Source: Acetobacteraceae bacterium (GTDB lineage: Bacteria; Pseudomonadota; Alphaproteobacteria; Acetobacterales; Acetobacteraceae). Taken from it: a stretch of 64,000 nt of DNA. This document shows, piece after piece, positions 43,674 to 53,004 of the stretch (positions are counted from its first letter, which is position 1; each line of letters starts with the position of its first letter). The notes under the pieces are model-generated. The model did not search any database, was not told where the DNA came from, and saw only the letters and a program-made list of their open reading frames with translations. The stretch spans positions 62,001 to 126,000 of the forward strand of contig JAKFUL010000023.1 in NCBI GenBank assembly GCA_021732665.1, given 5' to 3'. A program made the translations under genes and the position numbers.

Positions 43674-44923
43674 GCGCCGCCATCATCGTCCGCCCGGCCA
43701 GCCCCTACCAGGCGCTGGCCTGGATGGCGGTGAGTGGCGGGTCGATCGGGATCATTCTTTCCTCCACCGGCGGACCCCTGGCGGCGCTGGGGGCTGCGGC
43801 CTTCCTCGGGCTCTGGGCGCTGGTGATCCTGGCGCGGGGGCCGCGGGCCTGGGGGCTGGTCACGCGCCATCCCGGGTTGCTGGCGCTGCCGCTGCTGGCG
43901 CTGGCCTCGGTGATCTGGTCGGCCTATCCCGGGGCCTCGGCGCGCGCCGCGGTGCAGTTGCTGCTGACGGCGGGGCTGGGGGTGCTGGCGGCCCGGCTGC
44001 TGAGCCCACGCGGCTTCGTCTCGGCGCTGGTGGTGAGCCTGGCCTTCGGCGCGCTGTTGTGCCTCGCCTTCGGGCGCTACCTGCCCGACCCCTTCACCGG
44101 CACCTCGCCCTTCGTGGGCATTTTCGCCGCGAAGAACTCCATGGCGTTCTTCATGGCGCTGCTGGTGATTTTTGGCGCGGCGGCGGCGCTCGACCGGGGG
44201 CAGCCGCTGCCCATCCGCATGGTCGGTGCGGGCGCGCTGGCGCTGGCGCTGCCGCTGCTGGTGCTTGCCCGTTCCGCGGGCGCGCTGGTGACGACGGTGC
44301 TCGCACTCGGCGCCCTGCTGGGCGGGCTGCTGCTGGGTCGCATGCGGCCCTCCGAGCGCGCGGTGCTGGCTGCCGCCCTAGGGATCATCGCCCTGCCCTT
44401 CCTGCTGCTGATGGCGGCCCTCACCGTGGGTGGCACGGTGGGCGAGGTCGCGCGCGACTTCATCACCGGGGTTCTGGGCAAGGACCTGACATTGACCGGG
44501 CGGACCGAGCTCTGGGCCCACGCGGCCGCGCAGATCGAGCGCCAGCCCTGGCTGGGGCTGGGCTATCAGGGCTTTTGGCAGCAGGGCAACCCCTGGGCCG
44601 AGGGGCTGTGGCGCGCCTTTCATATCCAGAGCCGGACGGGCTTCCACTTCCACAACACCTTCATCGACACCGCGGTGACGCTGGGGCTGGTGGGGGCGGC
44701 GATGATCGCCTGGCTGCTGCTGATGGGCGTCTGGCGTTCGCTGCGCCGGGTGCTGGTGGAACCGAGCTTCGCCACGGCCGCCCTGCTGGCCAGCGCCACC
44801 TGCCTGCTGGCGCGCGCCTTCGTCGAGGTGGACACCACCTACCCCTTCGCGATCGGCACTTTCCTGCTGTTCGCGATCAACAGCCATGGTCGCGACGAAG
44901 GCCTGACGCGCAGCGTCGCCTGA
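43667..44923 (+). CDS. Wzy/ExoQ-type O-antigen ligase/polymerase family protein
   Basis: A 418-residue inner-membrane protein with about 10-12 helices. The C-terminal large periplasmic loop contains LTGRTELWAHAAAQIE, GYQGFWQQGN and GFHFHNTFIDTAVTLGLVG, the pattern of the Wzy_C / O-antigen ligase family as in ExoQ, which joins flipped repeat units into the polymer. Length fits. It overlaps the FkbM gene by seven bases. A 403-base AT-rich gap separates it from the priming transferase. Confidence 0.86.
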   Translation: MVGAAIIVRPASPYQALAWMAVSGGSIGIILSSTGGPLAALGAAAFLGLWALVILARGPRAWGLVTRHPGLLALPLLALASVIWSAYPGASARAAVQLLLTAGLGVLAARLLSPRGFVSALVVSLAFGALLCLAFGRYLPDPFTGTSPFVGIFAAKNSMAFFMALLVIFGAAAALDRGQPLPIRMVGAGALALALPLLVLARSAGALVTTVLALGALLGGLLLGRMRPSERAVLAAALGIIALPFLLLMAALTVGGTVGEVARDFITGVLGKDLTLTGRTELWAHAAAQIERQPWLGLGYQGFWQQGNPWAEGLWRAFHIQSRTGFHFHNTFIDTAVTLGLVGAAMIAWLLLMGVWRSLRRVLVEPSFATAALLASATCLLARAFVEVDTTYPFAIGTFLLFAINSHGRDEGLTRSVA

Positions 44924-45326
44924 GGCATCGGCGAGCGCCCGGAGCGGCGGCTTTTCGCCCGGTTTTTCGCACTGCACAATATTAAAATTAGTTTATGAAT
45001 ATCACGGACATTATATCAAGTCCTAGCGACGGACTAATTCCCTATTTTGCGCTTAAGGCAGATTTCACCACTCCAAGTTGTATGGCTTGTTCCGTAAAAC
45101 ACTGATAATTCGTTATCTGTCTGATTTTTCCACCATAATTCGTCTCATTTTCCGGCAGCCGATCACGTTCCGTCGATCCCTCATTTGCGTGCCGAATTTC
45201 GCAATTACTGTAAATCTTCAGCTTGCTGATTATTATCCGTTAATGTCTTGTGCTCTGGCGAGAAGACTGCCGGCTGGGAGGAAGCGCCCGTCAGATGCGC
45301 CACACGACAATGACAGGGACCCCCTC
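44924..45326 (+). promoter_or_regulatory. AT-rich leader region of the main exopolysaccharide operon
   Basis: This 403-base gap is the most A+T-rich part of the window (especially 44980-45260). I see no gene: the frame of the priming transferase is open from 45078 but its codons have none of the neighbour bias. AGTCC (45019-45023) and GGACT (45031-45035) form a small inverted repeat. The region should carry the promoter and operators of the operon 45327-54331; the XRE regulator encoded second in the operon is a candidate ligand. Confidence 0.45.
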
Positions 45327-46022
45327 ATGAGCCACGCCAGCCTCGAAAACCGGGCACTCCGGACTTTTGCCCCGAGCCCGCCAGCCACGCGACAGGTCAG
45401 TGCCGAGGCCAGACGGATCGCCAAACGTGCCGTCGATATCGCCGCGAGCCTTGTCCTGCTGGCCTTGCTGGCGCCGCTCTTCCTGGCCATCGCCACCCTC
45501 ATCCGCTGCGATGGCGGCAGCGCGCTCTACAGCCATCGCCGCATCGGCCGCGGCGGCGCGGGCTTTGGCTGCCTGAAATTTCGCTCCATGGTGATGGACG
45601 CCGATCTTCGGCTGGCCACGCATCTGGCAGCCCACCCCGAGGCCGCCGCGGAATGGGCCGCGCGGCGCAAGCTGCAGAACGACCCGCGCATCACCGCCAT
45701 CGGCGGCTTCCTTCGCCGCACCAGCCTCGACGAGCTGCCCCAGCTCATCAACGTGCTGCGCGGCGAGATGAGCCTGGTCGGCCCCCGCCCGGTGGTGGCG
45801 GACGAGCTGCGCACCCATTACGGCCGTGCCGGCGCCGCCGCCTACCTGGCCGTCACCCCCGGCATCACCGGGCTGTGGCAGGTCAGCGGCCGCAGCGGCA
45901 CGAGCTATGCCGAACGCGTGGCGCTGGACATGCGCTATGCCGAGCGCCTGTCGCTCAAGCGTGACCTTGGCATCCTGCTCCGCACCATCCCCGCCGTGCT
46001 GGCCCGCCGCGGAGCCGTCTGA
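45327..46022 (+). CDS. Priming polyprenyl-phosphate sugar-1-phosphate transferase
   Basis: A 231-residue monotopic enzyme with a single hydrophobic segment at about 37-58 (DIAASLVLLALLAPLFLAIA) followed by the bacterial sugar transferase domain. Motifs: LKFRSMVMDAD (83-93), RTSLDELPQLINVLRGEMSLVGPRP (quoted in part; SLDELPQLINVL and MSLVGPRPV), and PGITGLWQVSGR. It is the short catalytic-only type (PglC/WcaJ-tail) that moves a sugar-1-phosphate to undecaprenyl phosphate to start the repeat unit. ATG 45327 has AGGGAC upstream and begins where high-GC coding starts. The XRE gene follows after one base. Confidence 0.9.
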   Translation: MSHASLENRALRTFAPSPPATRQVSAEARRIAKRAVDIAASLVLLALLAPLFLAIATLIRCDGGSALYSHRRIGRGGAGFGCLKFRSMVMDADLRLATHLAAHPEAAAEWAARRKLQNDPRITAIGGFLRRTSLDELPQLINVLRGEMSLVGPRPVVADELRTHYGRAGAAAYLAVTPGITGLWQVSGRSGTSYAERVALDMRYAERLSLKRDLGILLRTIPAVLARRGAV

Positions 46023-46023
46023 G

Positions 46024-46467
46024 ATGGACAGCCAGGGCAGGCGCGACGACGCGGCCGGCGAGGAACCGCGCGAGAGCGCGCTGAGCCTCACCCGCGCGCC
46101 GATGCCCGCGGACCGCGTGGTCGGCACCCGCATCCGTGAACTGCGCCGCGCCGCCGGGATGACCCAGCGCAGCGTCAGCGCGAAGCTCGGCATCACCAGC
46201 GCCCAGGTGCATCGCTACGAGCGCGGCATGGCGCGGATTTCGACCGGCCGGCTGCTGAAGATCGCGGATTGCCTGGGCGTGCCCATCGAGGCGCTGCTGG
46301 AAGGCGCCTGCCTCGACACGCCGCGGGGTCCGGAAAACCCGTCCGAGATTGAGGCGCTGACGCGCGCCTTCCTCGCCATTCGCGATGCGGATCAGCGCGA
46401 GGCGCTGCTGGTGCTGGCGCGCTCCATGGCCCGGCGCTCGGCCCGCGCGGCGGCGGTGGCGCCATGA
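46024..46467 (+). CDS. XRE-family helix-turn-helix regulator
   Basis: A 147-residue DNA-binding protein. An unstructured N-terminus (1-30) precedes a Cro/CI-type helix-turn-helix at about 34-93 (GTRIRELRRAAGMTQRSVSA, then QVHRYERGMARISTGRLLKIA), followed by an alpha-helical tail (EIEALTRAFLAIRDADQREALLVLAR) that could be a dimerisation part. It begins one base after the priming transferase and its stop overlaps the next gene by four bases (46464-46467). It is a good candidate for autogenous control of the exopolysaccharide operon. Confidence 0.87.
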   Translation: MDSQGRRDDAAGEEPRESALSLTRAPMPADRVVGTRIRELRRAAGMTQRSVSAKLGITSAQVHRYERGMARISTGRLLKIADCLGVPIEALLEGACLDTPRGPENPSEIEALTRAFLAIRDADQREALLVLARSMARRSARAAAVAP

Positions 46468-48683
46468 TGCCTCGCGTCAGCGTCATCATGGCCAACCGCA
46501 ACGGCGCGGCCCACATCGCCGATGCGCTGCGCTCGGTCCTGGCGCAGAGCCTGGCTGAGCTGGAGGTGATCGTCGTCGACGATGCCTCCACCGATCCCAG
46601 CCCGCGGATCGTGGAGGAGATGGCGGCGGAGGATGCCCGCATCCGCCTCATCCGCCGCATGAGCGCCGGTGGCCCTGCCGCCGCGCGCAACGACGCGCTG
46701 CAACGGGCAAGGGGCGATTTCGTCGCCATCGTCGATGCCGATGACATGATCCTGCCCGACCGGCTGCAGACCCTGGTCACGGCGGCGGAATGGGAAGGCG
46801 CCGACATCGTCGCCGATGACCTGGTGCTGTTCCAGGACAATGCTTCGGCCCCGCCGCGCCGCCTGCTCAGCGGCGACACCCCATGCTGGATCGGCGCCGA
46901 GGCCTGGGTGCGGGCCAACCGCCCCTTCGGTCGCGGCCCGCAGCTCGGCTACCTCAAGCCGGTGATCCGGCGCGAGGCGCTCCTGCGCCACCACGTCGCC
47001 TATGATGAGCGGCTGCGGATCGCCGAGGATTACGACCTGGTGCTGCGGCTGCTGCTGGCCGGGGCCGCCATGCGGCTGCTGCCGCGCCCGGGCTACCTGT
47101 ATCGCCGGCATGGCGGGTCGATTTCGCACCGCATGCCCGAGGGCGCGCTGGAGGCCTTGCGGGCGGCCGATGCCCGGCTGCGCTCGCTGCCCGCCATCAC
47201 GCCCGCCATCGCGGCGGCGATGGACCAGCGGCTGCGCGCCATCGCGACGGCCCAGGCCGTGCAGGGCTGCATGCCGGCGCTGAAGGCCGGCCGGGCCGGG
47301 GATGCGCTCGGCACCCTGGCGCGGCGCCCGGCGGCGCTGCCCATCGTGGCGCGCTTCGCCTGGCAGGCGCTGCGCGGCAGGCTGGCGCGGCCGCGGCCCG
47401 CGGTCGTGGCCGACCGGCCGGCCATCACCGTCATCTCGCGCCAGCGCATCACCCCCTCGGGCAATGGCAGCTCGGCCTATCTTGTGGCGATCTGCGCGGC
47501 GCTGCGTGAGGCGGGTTTTTCGCTGCATCTCGTCAGCCCCACCCCTGGCAGCTTCGGGCGCGTGCCCTGGCTTCGGGTCGATGGGCTGGATGCGGCCTTC
47601 GACAGCATGGCGTTTCGCGGTGGCTGGCGGGTCGGGCCCTGGCTGCTGGCCACCGATCCGCGCGTGCATGCCAGGGCGGCGCTGGGCCTTGCCGCACGGC
47701 TGCTCGACCGCGCGAACCTGCCCTGCCCCGCCGCCTGGCGCCGCCCGGCACCCTATGCCATGGCGCTGCCCTGGGTGCCGGAAGACCAGCTCTTCGTCGC
47801 CCGCCATGCCCAGGGCCGGGCCGATGCCATCCTGTGCGACTATGCCTTCACCCTGCCCGCCGCTGGCTTCGCGCTGGCGCCCGCGGCGCCGGTCGCGGTG
47901 CTGATGCATGATCTTCTCAGCGCCCGCGCCGAGAGTTTCATCCGCCAGGGCGCCGCCGACAGCGTGGCCGTGCTCAACGCCCGGGCCGAGGCGGCGGCGC
48001 TGGCCCAGGCCGACATCGCCATCGCCATCCAGGCCGAGGAGGCCGAGGCGGCGCGCCGCATGCTGCCCGCCACCACCCGCGTGGTGGTGGCCCCCATGGC
48101 CGCGCGGTCGGTGGCGGCGGCGCAGCCGGGAGAGGGCGGCGGCCTGCTCTTCGTGGGCAGCGCCACGCCGCCCAACCGCGATGCCATGCGCTGGTTCCTG
48201 GCCGAGATCTGGCCCGGCCTGCGCGAGCGCCACCCCACCCTCACCATGCGCGTGGCCGGCCATGTCGCGGGCCAGCTGCGCCCGGCACCCGGGGTGGAGT
48301 TGCTCGGCCGGGTGGAGGATCTGGCGGCGCTGTACCGCGCGGCCGAAATCGTGGTCTCGCCGCTGCTCGCGGGCTCCGGGCTCAAGATCAAGCTGGTCGA
48401 GGCGCTGGCGGCGGGCAAGGCGATCGTGGCCAGCCCCGTGACGCTGCAAGGTGTCGGGCCTGTCACCCGTGCCGCCGTGCTTCCGGCCGAGACGGCGGCG
48501 CAGTTCATCGCCGGCATCGACCATCTGCTGCTTGACCCGCGGGCCCGCCGGCGCCTGGCCGAGCGGGCGCTGGATGCGGCGCGAAGCCAGTTCGATGCGC
48601 GGACCGCGCATGGCCCGCTGATCGAGGCGCTGCGCGCGGCCCTGGCCGAGCAACCGCCGGCCCTCGCGGCCCGCGCCGCATGA
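46464..48683 (+). CDS. Fused GT2-GT4 glycosyltransferase
   Basis: A 739-residue bifunctional enzyme. The GT2 (GT-A) half covers about 1-240 with VSVIMANRNGAAHI, VIVVDDASTDPSP (DD at 39-40) and VDADD at 90-94. The GT4 (GT-B) half begins near 320 (TVISRQRITPSGNGSSAYLV) and has GLLFVGSATPPNRDAMRW, followed by VSPLLAGSGLKIKLVEALAAGKAI, the donor-site glutamate region. Two different sugars could be added in sequence by one polypeptide. It overlaps its neighbours at both ends by four bases, so translation is coupled throughout the operon. Confidence 0.88.
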   Translation: MMPRVSVIMANRNGAAHIADALRSVLAQSLAELEVIVVDDASTDPSPRIVEEMAAEDARIRLIRRMSAGGPAAARNDALQRARGDFVAIVDADDMILPDRLQTLVTAAEWEGADIVADDLVLFQDNASAPPRRLLSGDTPCWIGAEAWVRANRPFGRGPQLGYLKPVIRREALLRHHVAYDERLRIAEDYDLVLRLLLAGAAMRLLPRPGYLYRRHGGSISHRMPEGALEALRAADARLRSLPAITPAIAAAMDQRLRAIATAQAVQGCMPALKAGRAGDALGTLARRPAALPIVARFAWQALRGRLARPRPAVVADRPAITVISRQRITPSGNGSSAYLVAICAALREAGFSLHLVSPTPGSFGRVPWLRVDGLDAAFDSMAFRGGWRVGPWLLATDPRVHARAALGLAARLLDRANLPCPAAWRRPAPYAMALPWVPEDQLFVARHAQGRADAILCDYAFTLPAAGFALAPAAPVAVLMHDLLSARAESFIRQGAADSVAVLNARAEAAALAQADIAIAIQAEEAEAARRMLPATTRVVVAPMAARSVAAAQPGEGGGLLFVGSATPPNRDAMRWFLAEIWPGLRERHPTLTMRVAGHVAGQLRPAPGVELLGRVEDLAALYRAAEIVVSPLLAGSGLKIKLVEALAAGKAIVASPVTLQGVGPVTRAAVLPAETAAQFIAGIDHLLLDPRARRRLAERALDAARSQFDARTAHGPLIEALRAALAEQPPALAARAA

Positions 48684-49810
48684 CCGTCAACAACACCCTG
48701 GAGGCCGCGCCCGTGACCGACGACACACGCCTTCTCGACCAGACCCGCCAAGCCCCGCCCGCCCCCGCCGCGCGCCAGGGGCAGGAGAGCCTGCCCTTCC
48801 TCGCCATCGCCATCCCCGCTTTGAACGAGGAGGGCTATATCGAGAACTGCCTGCTCTCCCTGCTGCGGCAATGGCCGGAGGAGAGGCTGGACCTGATGGT
48901 CCTCGATGGCGGCAGCGGCGATGCCACGGTGGAGCGGGTGGCGCGGGTCAGCGCGCTGCACCCCTGCGTGCGGCTGCTCCACAATCCCGCTCGCATCCAA
49001 TCCGCGGCGCTCAACCTGGCCGCCCGGCAGGCGGCTCCCGCCGCCGCCATCCTGGTGCGGGCGGATGCGCATTGCGTCTATCCCCCGGGCTTCCTGCGCC
49101 GCTGCGTGCGCGAATATCTGCGCACCGGCGCCACCTCCGTGGTGGTGCCCATGCGCAATGCGGCGGCACGCGACCATGCCATGCAGCGCGCCATTGCCGC
49201 GGCACAATCCTCGCGCCTGGGCAATGGCGGGGCGGCGCATCGCACCGGCGCGGCCTCGGGCTTTGTCGAGCACGGCCATCACGCGGTGTTCGACCGCGCC
49301 TTCTTCCTGGCGCTGGGCGGCTATGACGAGAGCTTCACCCACAATGAGGATGCCGAGTTCGATCACCGCGCCATCCAGGCCGGCGGGCGGATCTGGATGT
49401 GCCAGGACGAGCCGGTGATCTACTTCCCGCGCCGAAGCCTGCGCGCCCTGGCGCGGCAATATTTCAACCATGGCAAGGGCCGTGCCCGCACCTTGCTGAA
49501 GCACGGGCTGGCGCCGAAGCCACGGCAGATGGCGCCGGTTGCCATGCTGGCGGGGCTGGCCGGTGGCGCGGTCGTGGCGCCATTCGCGCCGGTGCTGGCG
49601 CTGCCCGCCCTGGCCTATCCGGCGCTGTGCCTGGGCTGGGGCGCCGCCCGTGCCGCGCGGGCCGGCGATGCGGCGCTGCTGCTGAGCGGCGCCGCGCTGA
49701 TGACCATGCACCTCTCCTGGGCGGCGGGCTTCCTGCGCGGCGCGCTGCGCCGGCAGCCCCGCCCGACACAGCTCCGGCTCGATCAGCCGCAATGGCAGGA
49801 TATCCGATAG
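48680..49810 (+). CDS. ExoA-like family 2 glycosyltransferase
   Basis: A 376-residue GT2 enzyme with a C-terminal membrane part. The GT-A domain has LAIAIPALNEEGYIENCLLS (41-60), LMVLDGGSGDATVERVA, the metal-binding RADAHCVYP, and YDESFTHNEDAEFDHRAIQAG with the general base. Helices at about 280-350 anchor it. The pattern resembles ExoA of succinoglycan synthesis (a beta-1,3-glucosyltransferase); the linkage here is only inferred. ATG 48680 overlaps the previous stop by four bases. The Wzc-like gene starts four bases after its stop. Confidence 0.86.
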   Translation: MTVNNTLEAAPVTDDTRLLDQTRQAPPAPAARQGQESLPFLAIAIPALNEEGYIENCLLSLLRQWPEERLDLMVLDGGSGDATVERVARVSALHPCVRLLHNPARIQSAALNLAARQAAPAAAILVRADAHCVYPPGFLRRCVREYLRTGATSVVVPMRNAAARDHAMQRAIAAAQSSRLGNGGAAHRTGAASGFVEHGHHAVFDRAFFLALGGYDESFTHNEDAEFDHRAIQAGGRIWMCQDEPVIYFPRRSLRALARQYFNHGKGRARTLLKHGLAPKPRQMAPVAMLAGLAGGAVVAPFAPVLALPALAYPALCLGWGAARAARAGDAALLLSGAALMTMHLSWAAGFLRGALRRQPRPTQLRLDQPQWQDIR

Positions 49811-49813
49811 ACC

Positions 49814-52033
49814 ATGCTCAATTATGCGCCGCAGGCCGGCCTCGCCCCTCCTCCCGCCGCCTCCGCCGAGTTCGCGCCCTTTGCCTGGCTGCCGGTGGGG
49901 CTCTCCTTTCTGCGCCGCAACCTCGGGCTGATCGGGCTTTGCGCGGCGCTCGGCCTGGTCGGCGCCGTGGCGTTCGTGGCCGTCGCCACCTCGGAATACA
50001 CCGCGACCGCGACGCTGGTGATCGACAGCCGGCGGACCCATCCGACACGCCCTCAGCCCATCACGCTGGATGCCCAGTCGGAGAATGTCTTTGTCGAAAG
50101 CCAGGTCGAGGTGCTGCGCGGCCAGGGCACGCTGCGCGCCGTGGTCGCCAGGCTGGGGCTGGAGCGCGACCCGCGCTTCTGGAACCCCGATGCCGAGCGC
50201 GGCCTGATCGGCGAATTGCGCGCCACGCTCTCCGGCCTGCTGCGCGGCGCCGATGACCGGACCGGGTTGGAACCCGGCGCCGAGGCCCGCGCCACCGCCG
50301 CCCGCCTGCTCTCGCGCAAACTCGCTGTCCGCCGCGTGGGGATGACCTCGGTGGTGGAGGTCAGCTTCACCTCGCCCGACCGCCGCCTCTCGGCCGATGT
50401 CGCGAATGCCTTCACCGCGGTCTACATAGACCAGCAGCTCGGTGGCAATGCCGAGACCACGCGCCGCGCCGGCGGCTGGCTGGAGGAGCGCATCCGCGAG
50501 CTGCGCGACAATGCCGTCGCCGCCGACCGCGCGGTGCAGGAATACAAGGCCGCGCACAACATCATCGAGATGGGCGGCGCCCTGCTGAGCGATCAGGAGC
50601 TGACCGAGACCATCGAGCTCCTCGCCGCCGCCCGCGCCCGCTTCGCCGAGGCCACCGCCCGCGCCCAGCGGCTGGAAAGTGCCACGCCCGGCAGCGTCAT
50701 CCAGGGCAGCGTGGCCGAGGCGCTGCAGAACCCCGTCATCACCCGCCTGCGGCAGCAATACCTCGAAGCCTCGCGCCGCGAGGCGGAGATCGCCCAGCGC
50801 CAGGGCAGCAACCACGGCGCCGCCGTCAATCTGCGGCTCGAGATGGCGGAGCTGGAGCGGGTGATGCAAAACGAACTGGGCCGCATCGCCGAGGTCCATC
50901 GCAGCGAGCGCGCGGTGGCCGAGCAGAACATGCACGGCCAGGAAGTCCAGCTGGCGGCCCTCATCCAGACCGCCACGCGCGCCAACGTCGAGCGCAGCGA
51001 ACTGCGCTCGCTGCAAAGCACGGCCGATGCCAGCCGCGCCATCTTCGAGAATTTCCTGCAGCGCTTCACCCAGGCGGTGCAGGACCAGTCCTATCCCATC
51101 GCCGATGCGCGCACCGTCTCCGAGGCCATTCCGCCGCTGGAGCGCAGCAAGCCCAAGGGCCTCATCATCATCGCCGCAGGCCTGGCCGTGGGCCTGGTGC
51201 TGGGCGTGGGCCTGGCCATTCTACGCGACGCGCTGGATGGGCGGCTGCGCACCGCGGAGCAGCTGGCCGCGGCCTCGGGCGCCGCGCGCGTCTGGGTGGT
51301 GGCGGAAAACCGGCGGCTGCGCCTGGCCGGGCGCGGCCACTGGCTGGCGGCGGCGCGCGCCGCCCGCGCGGCCGGCCATTCCGGCCTGATCCTGCCCGCC
51401 GCCTTCCGCGAGGCCACGACCCAGCCCGCCAGCGCGATGGCCGAGGCGGTGCAGGGCCTGCGTGCAACCCTGGCCCGGATGACCGCGCGCGGCTGCGAGA
51501 TCAAGGTGCTGGGCATTTCCGGCGTCGAGCCCGGCGAGGGGGCCAGCAGCTTCGCCGCCAATGTCGCACTCGCCCATGCCAGCGCCGGCCGGCGCACCGT
51601 GCTGGTGGATTGGCGCGGGACCGATGCCGCGCTGTTCGCCGGCGGCGAGGCCGGCTCGGGCTTCACCGATGCCGAGACGGGCTTGCGTTTCATGCCCATC
51701 CCTGCCGATGCCGGCGGCGATACGGCCGCGCATTGGCGGGCTGCGGCCCGGCTGATCGCCGTGCTGCGGCAGAACCACGATTTGGTGGTGGTGGATTTGC
51801 CGCCGATGTCCGGCCAGGGCAGCGTGGTGGCGCTGCATGACCTGCTGGACGGCTTCGTCCTTGTCACCCGCTGGGGCCGCACCACGGCGGCGCGGGTGAG
51901 CGAGGTGATGGGGCGCACGGCCGCGGTGGATTCGCTCTTCCTCGGCGCGGTGCTCAACCGCACCGACATGCGCCGGATGCGCCTGCACAGCGCATCCGGC
52001 CGCGCCGCCGCGGCTGACATGGCGGCCGCCTGA
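49814..52033 (+). CDS. Wzc/GumC-like polysaccharide co-polymerase with an inactive kinase domain
   Basis: A 739-residue protein. The Wzz domain begins after membrane helix 1 (about 37-58), a periplasmic coiled coil spans about 215-420, and helix 2 is at 449-470. The cytoplasmic domain has the BY-kinase fold, but the P-loop reads GVEPGEGASSFAAN (570-583): the invariant Lys is Ala577. Walker A-prime is LVDWRG (597-602) and Walker B DLVVVDLPP (656-664). The C-terminus (LHSASGRAAAADMAAA) has no tyrosine cluster. It should set chain length and link Wzy to Wza, but ATP hydrolysis and autophosphorylation are unlikely. Its stop overlaps the pyruvyl transferase start. Confidence 0.88.
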   Translation: MLNYAPQAGLAPPPAASAEFAPFAWLPVGLSFLRRNLGLIGLCAALGLVGAVAFVAVATSEYTATATLVIDSRRTHPTRPQPITLDAQSENVFVESQVEVLRGQGTLRAVVARLGLERDPRFWNPDAERGLIGELRATLSGLLRGADDRTGLEPGAEARATAARLLSRKLAVRRVGMTSVVEVSFTSPDRRLSADVANAFTAVYIDQQLGGNAETTRRAGGWLEERIRELRDNAVAADRAVQEYKAAHNIIEMGGALLSDQELTETIELLAAARARFAEATARAQRLESATPGSVIQGSVAEALQNPVITRLRQQYLEASRREAEIAQRQGSNHGAAVNLRLEMAELERVMQNELGRIAEVHRSERAVAEQNMHGQEVQLAALIQTATRANVERSELRSLQSTADASRAIFENFLQRFTQAVQDQSYPIADARTVSEAIPPLERSKPKGLIIIAAGLAVGLVLGVGLAILRDALDGRLRTAEQLAAASGAARVWVVAENRRLRLAGRGHWLAAARAARAAGHSGLILPAAFREATTQPASAMAEAVQGLRATLARMTARGCEIKVLGISGVEPGEGASSFAANVALAHASAGRRTVLVDWRGTDAALFAGGEAGSGFTDAETGLRFMPIPADAGGDTAAHWRAAARLIAVLRQNHDLVVVDLPPMSGQGSVVALHDLLDGFVLVTRWGRTTAARVSEVMGRTAAVDSLFLGAVLNRTDMRRMRLHSASGRAAAADMAAA

Positions 52034-53004
52034 TGCGCCTCGTATATTATCGCAAATCGGTGCCGAATTTCGGCGATGACCTGAATGCGGCGCTTTGGCC
52101 CGCGCTGATGCCCGGGCTGTTCGAGGAAGGCGCGGGCGACGCCGCTTTCGTGGGCATCGGCACCATCATCGGCATGCCGCTGCCGGGCGAGGGCGCGCTG
52201 CACGTCTTCTCCTCCGGCGCCGGCTATGACCGGCTGGAGAACTGGCAGGGCCGCGATGTGCGGTGGTGGTGCGTGCGCGGGCCGCTCTCCGCCCGGCTGC
52301 TGGGGCTGGCGCCGGAGGCGGCGCTGAGCGATGGCGCCATCCTCACGCCCCTTGCCCCCGGCTTCCCGCGAAGGGCCTCGGGCGGAAGAGAGACGCTGGT
52401 CATCCCGCATTTCCAGACCATCGCCCATCCCGGCTGGCCGGAGGTGGCGGAACTGGGCGGCTTTGGCCTGGTCGACCCACGCGGCGAGCCGGCGGAGATC
52501 GTGGCCCGCATCGCGGGGGCGGGGCTGGTGCTGACGGAATCCCTCCACGGCGCGATCATCGCCGACACCTATGGCGTGCCGTGGATGGCCTTCGCCACCT
52601 CACGCAATTTCGGCCCGACGAAATGGGTGGATTGGCGGCAATCGCTGGGCGAGGATTTCTCCTTCACCGTCGTGCCGCCGCCCGATGCGCTGCATCTGCT
52701 GGAATTCGGCCGCGCTCCCTGGCCGCTGGGCAGCGTGGTGACGATGTATGCCGAGGCCGCGATGGCCGCCTTCTCCGACCGCGTCGCGCCACCGCCACCG
52801 CCGCGACGGGCGTTGCGCGCGCGGCTGAAGGAGGTGGCGAAATCCTCCTGGCTCGCACGCCGGCTTTTGGGGTGCAGCCCGGCCCGCACCGCCGCGGCGC
52901 TCACCCGCCTGGCCGTGACCGGCGCGCCGGCCGCCAGCAGCCCCGCCCTGCGGGCGGAGATCCAGGCCCGCATGATGGGCCGTCTGCACGCCCTGGCGGC
53001 TTGA
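52033..53004 (+). CDS. Polysaccharide pyruvyl transferase
   Basis: A 323-residue GT-B-like ketal pyruvyl transferase (ExoV/GumL/CsaB family), which transfers pyruvate from PEP to a sugar to give acidic ketal groups. NFGDDLNAALWPAL (12-25) is the family N-terminal motif, and LTESLHGAIIADTYGVPWMAF (around 168-188, quoted in full as 20 or fewer in parts: LTESLHGAI, ADTYGVPWM) is the active-site region. The C-terminal 80 residues are proline- and arginine-rich. It is coupled to the Wzc-like gene by a one-base TGATG overlap. The polymer is therefore probably anionic through pyruvate. Confidence 0.86.
   Translation: MRLVYYRKSVPNFGDDLNAALWPALMPGLFEEGAGDAAFVGIGTIIGMPLPGEGALHVFSSGAGYDRLENWQGRDVRWWCVRGPLSARLLGLAPEAALSDGAILTPLAPGFPRRASGGRETLVIPHFQTIAHPGWPEVAELGGFGLVDPRGEPAEIVARIAGAGLVLTESLHGAIIADTYGVPWMAFATSRNFGPTKWVDWRQSLGEDFSFTVVPPPDALHLLEFGRAPWPLGSVVTMYAEAAMAAFSDRVAPPPPPRRALRARLKEVAKSSWLARRLLGCSPARTAAALTRLAVTGAPAASSPALRAEIQARMMGRLHALAA

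Noticed and set aside
45078-45326. N-terminal extension of the priming transferase by 83 residues
   Set aside because: AT-rich codons without the genome's bias, no domain in the extension, and a good SD directly before ATG 45327.
47840-51016. Very long open frame on the minus strand (over 1000 codons)
   Set aside because: It is antisense to four well-supported exopolysaccharide genes; long shadow frames are expected at 70% GC and its translation is His/Arg/Gly-rich without family motifs.
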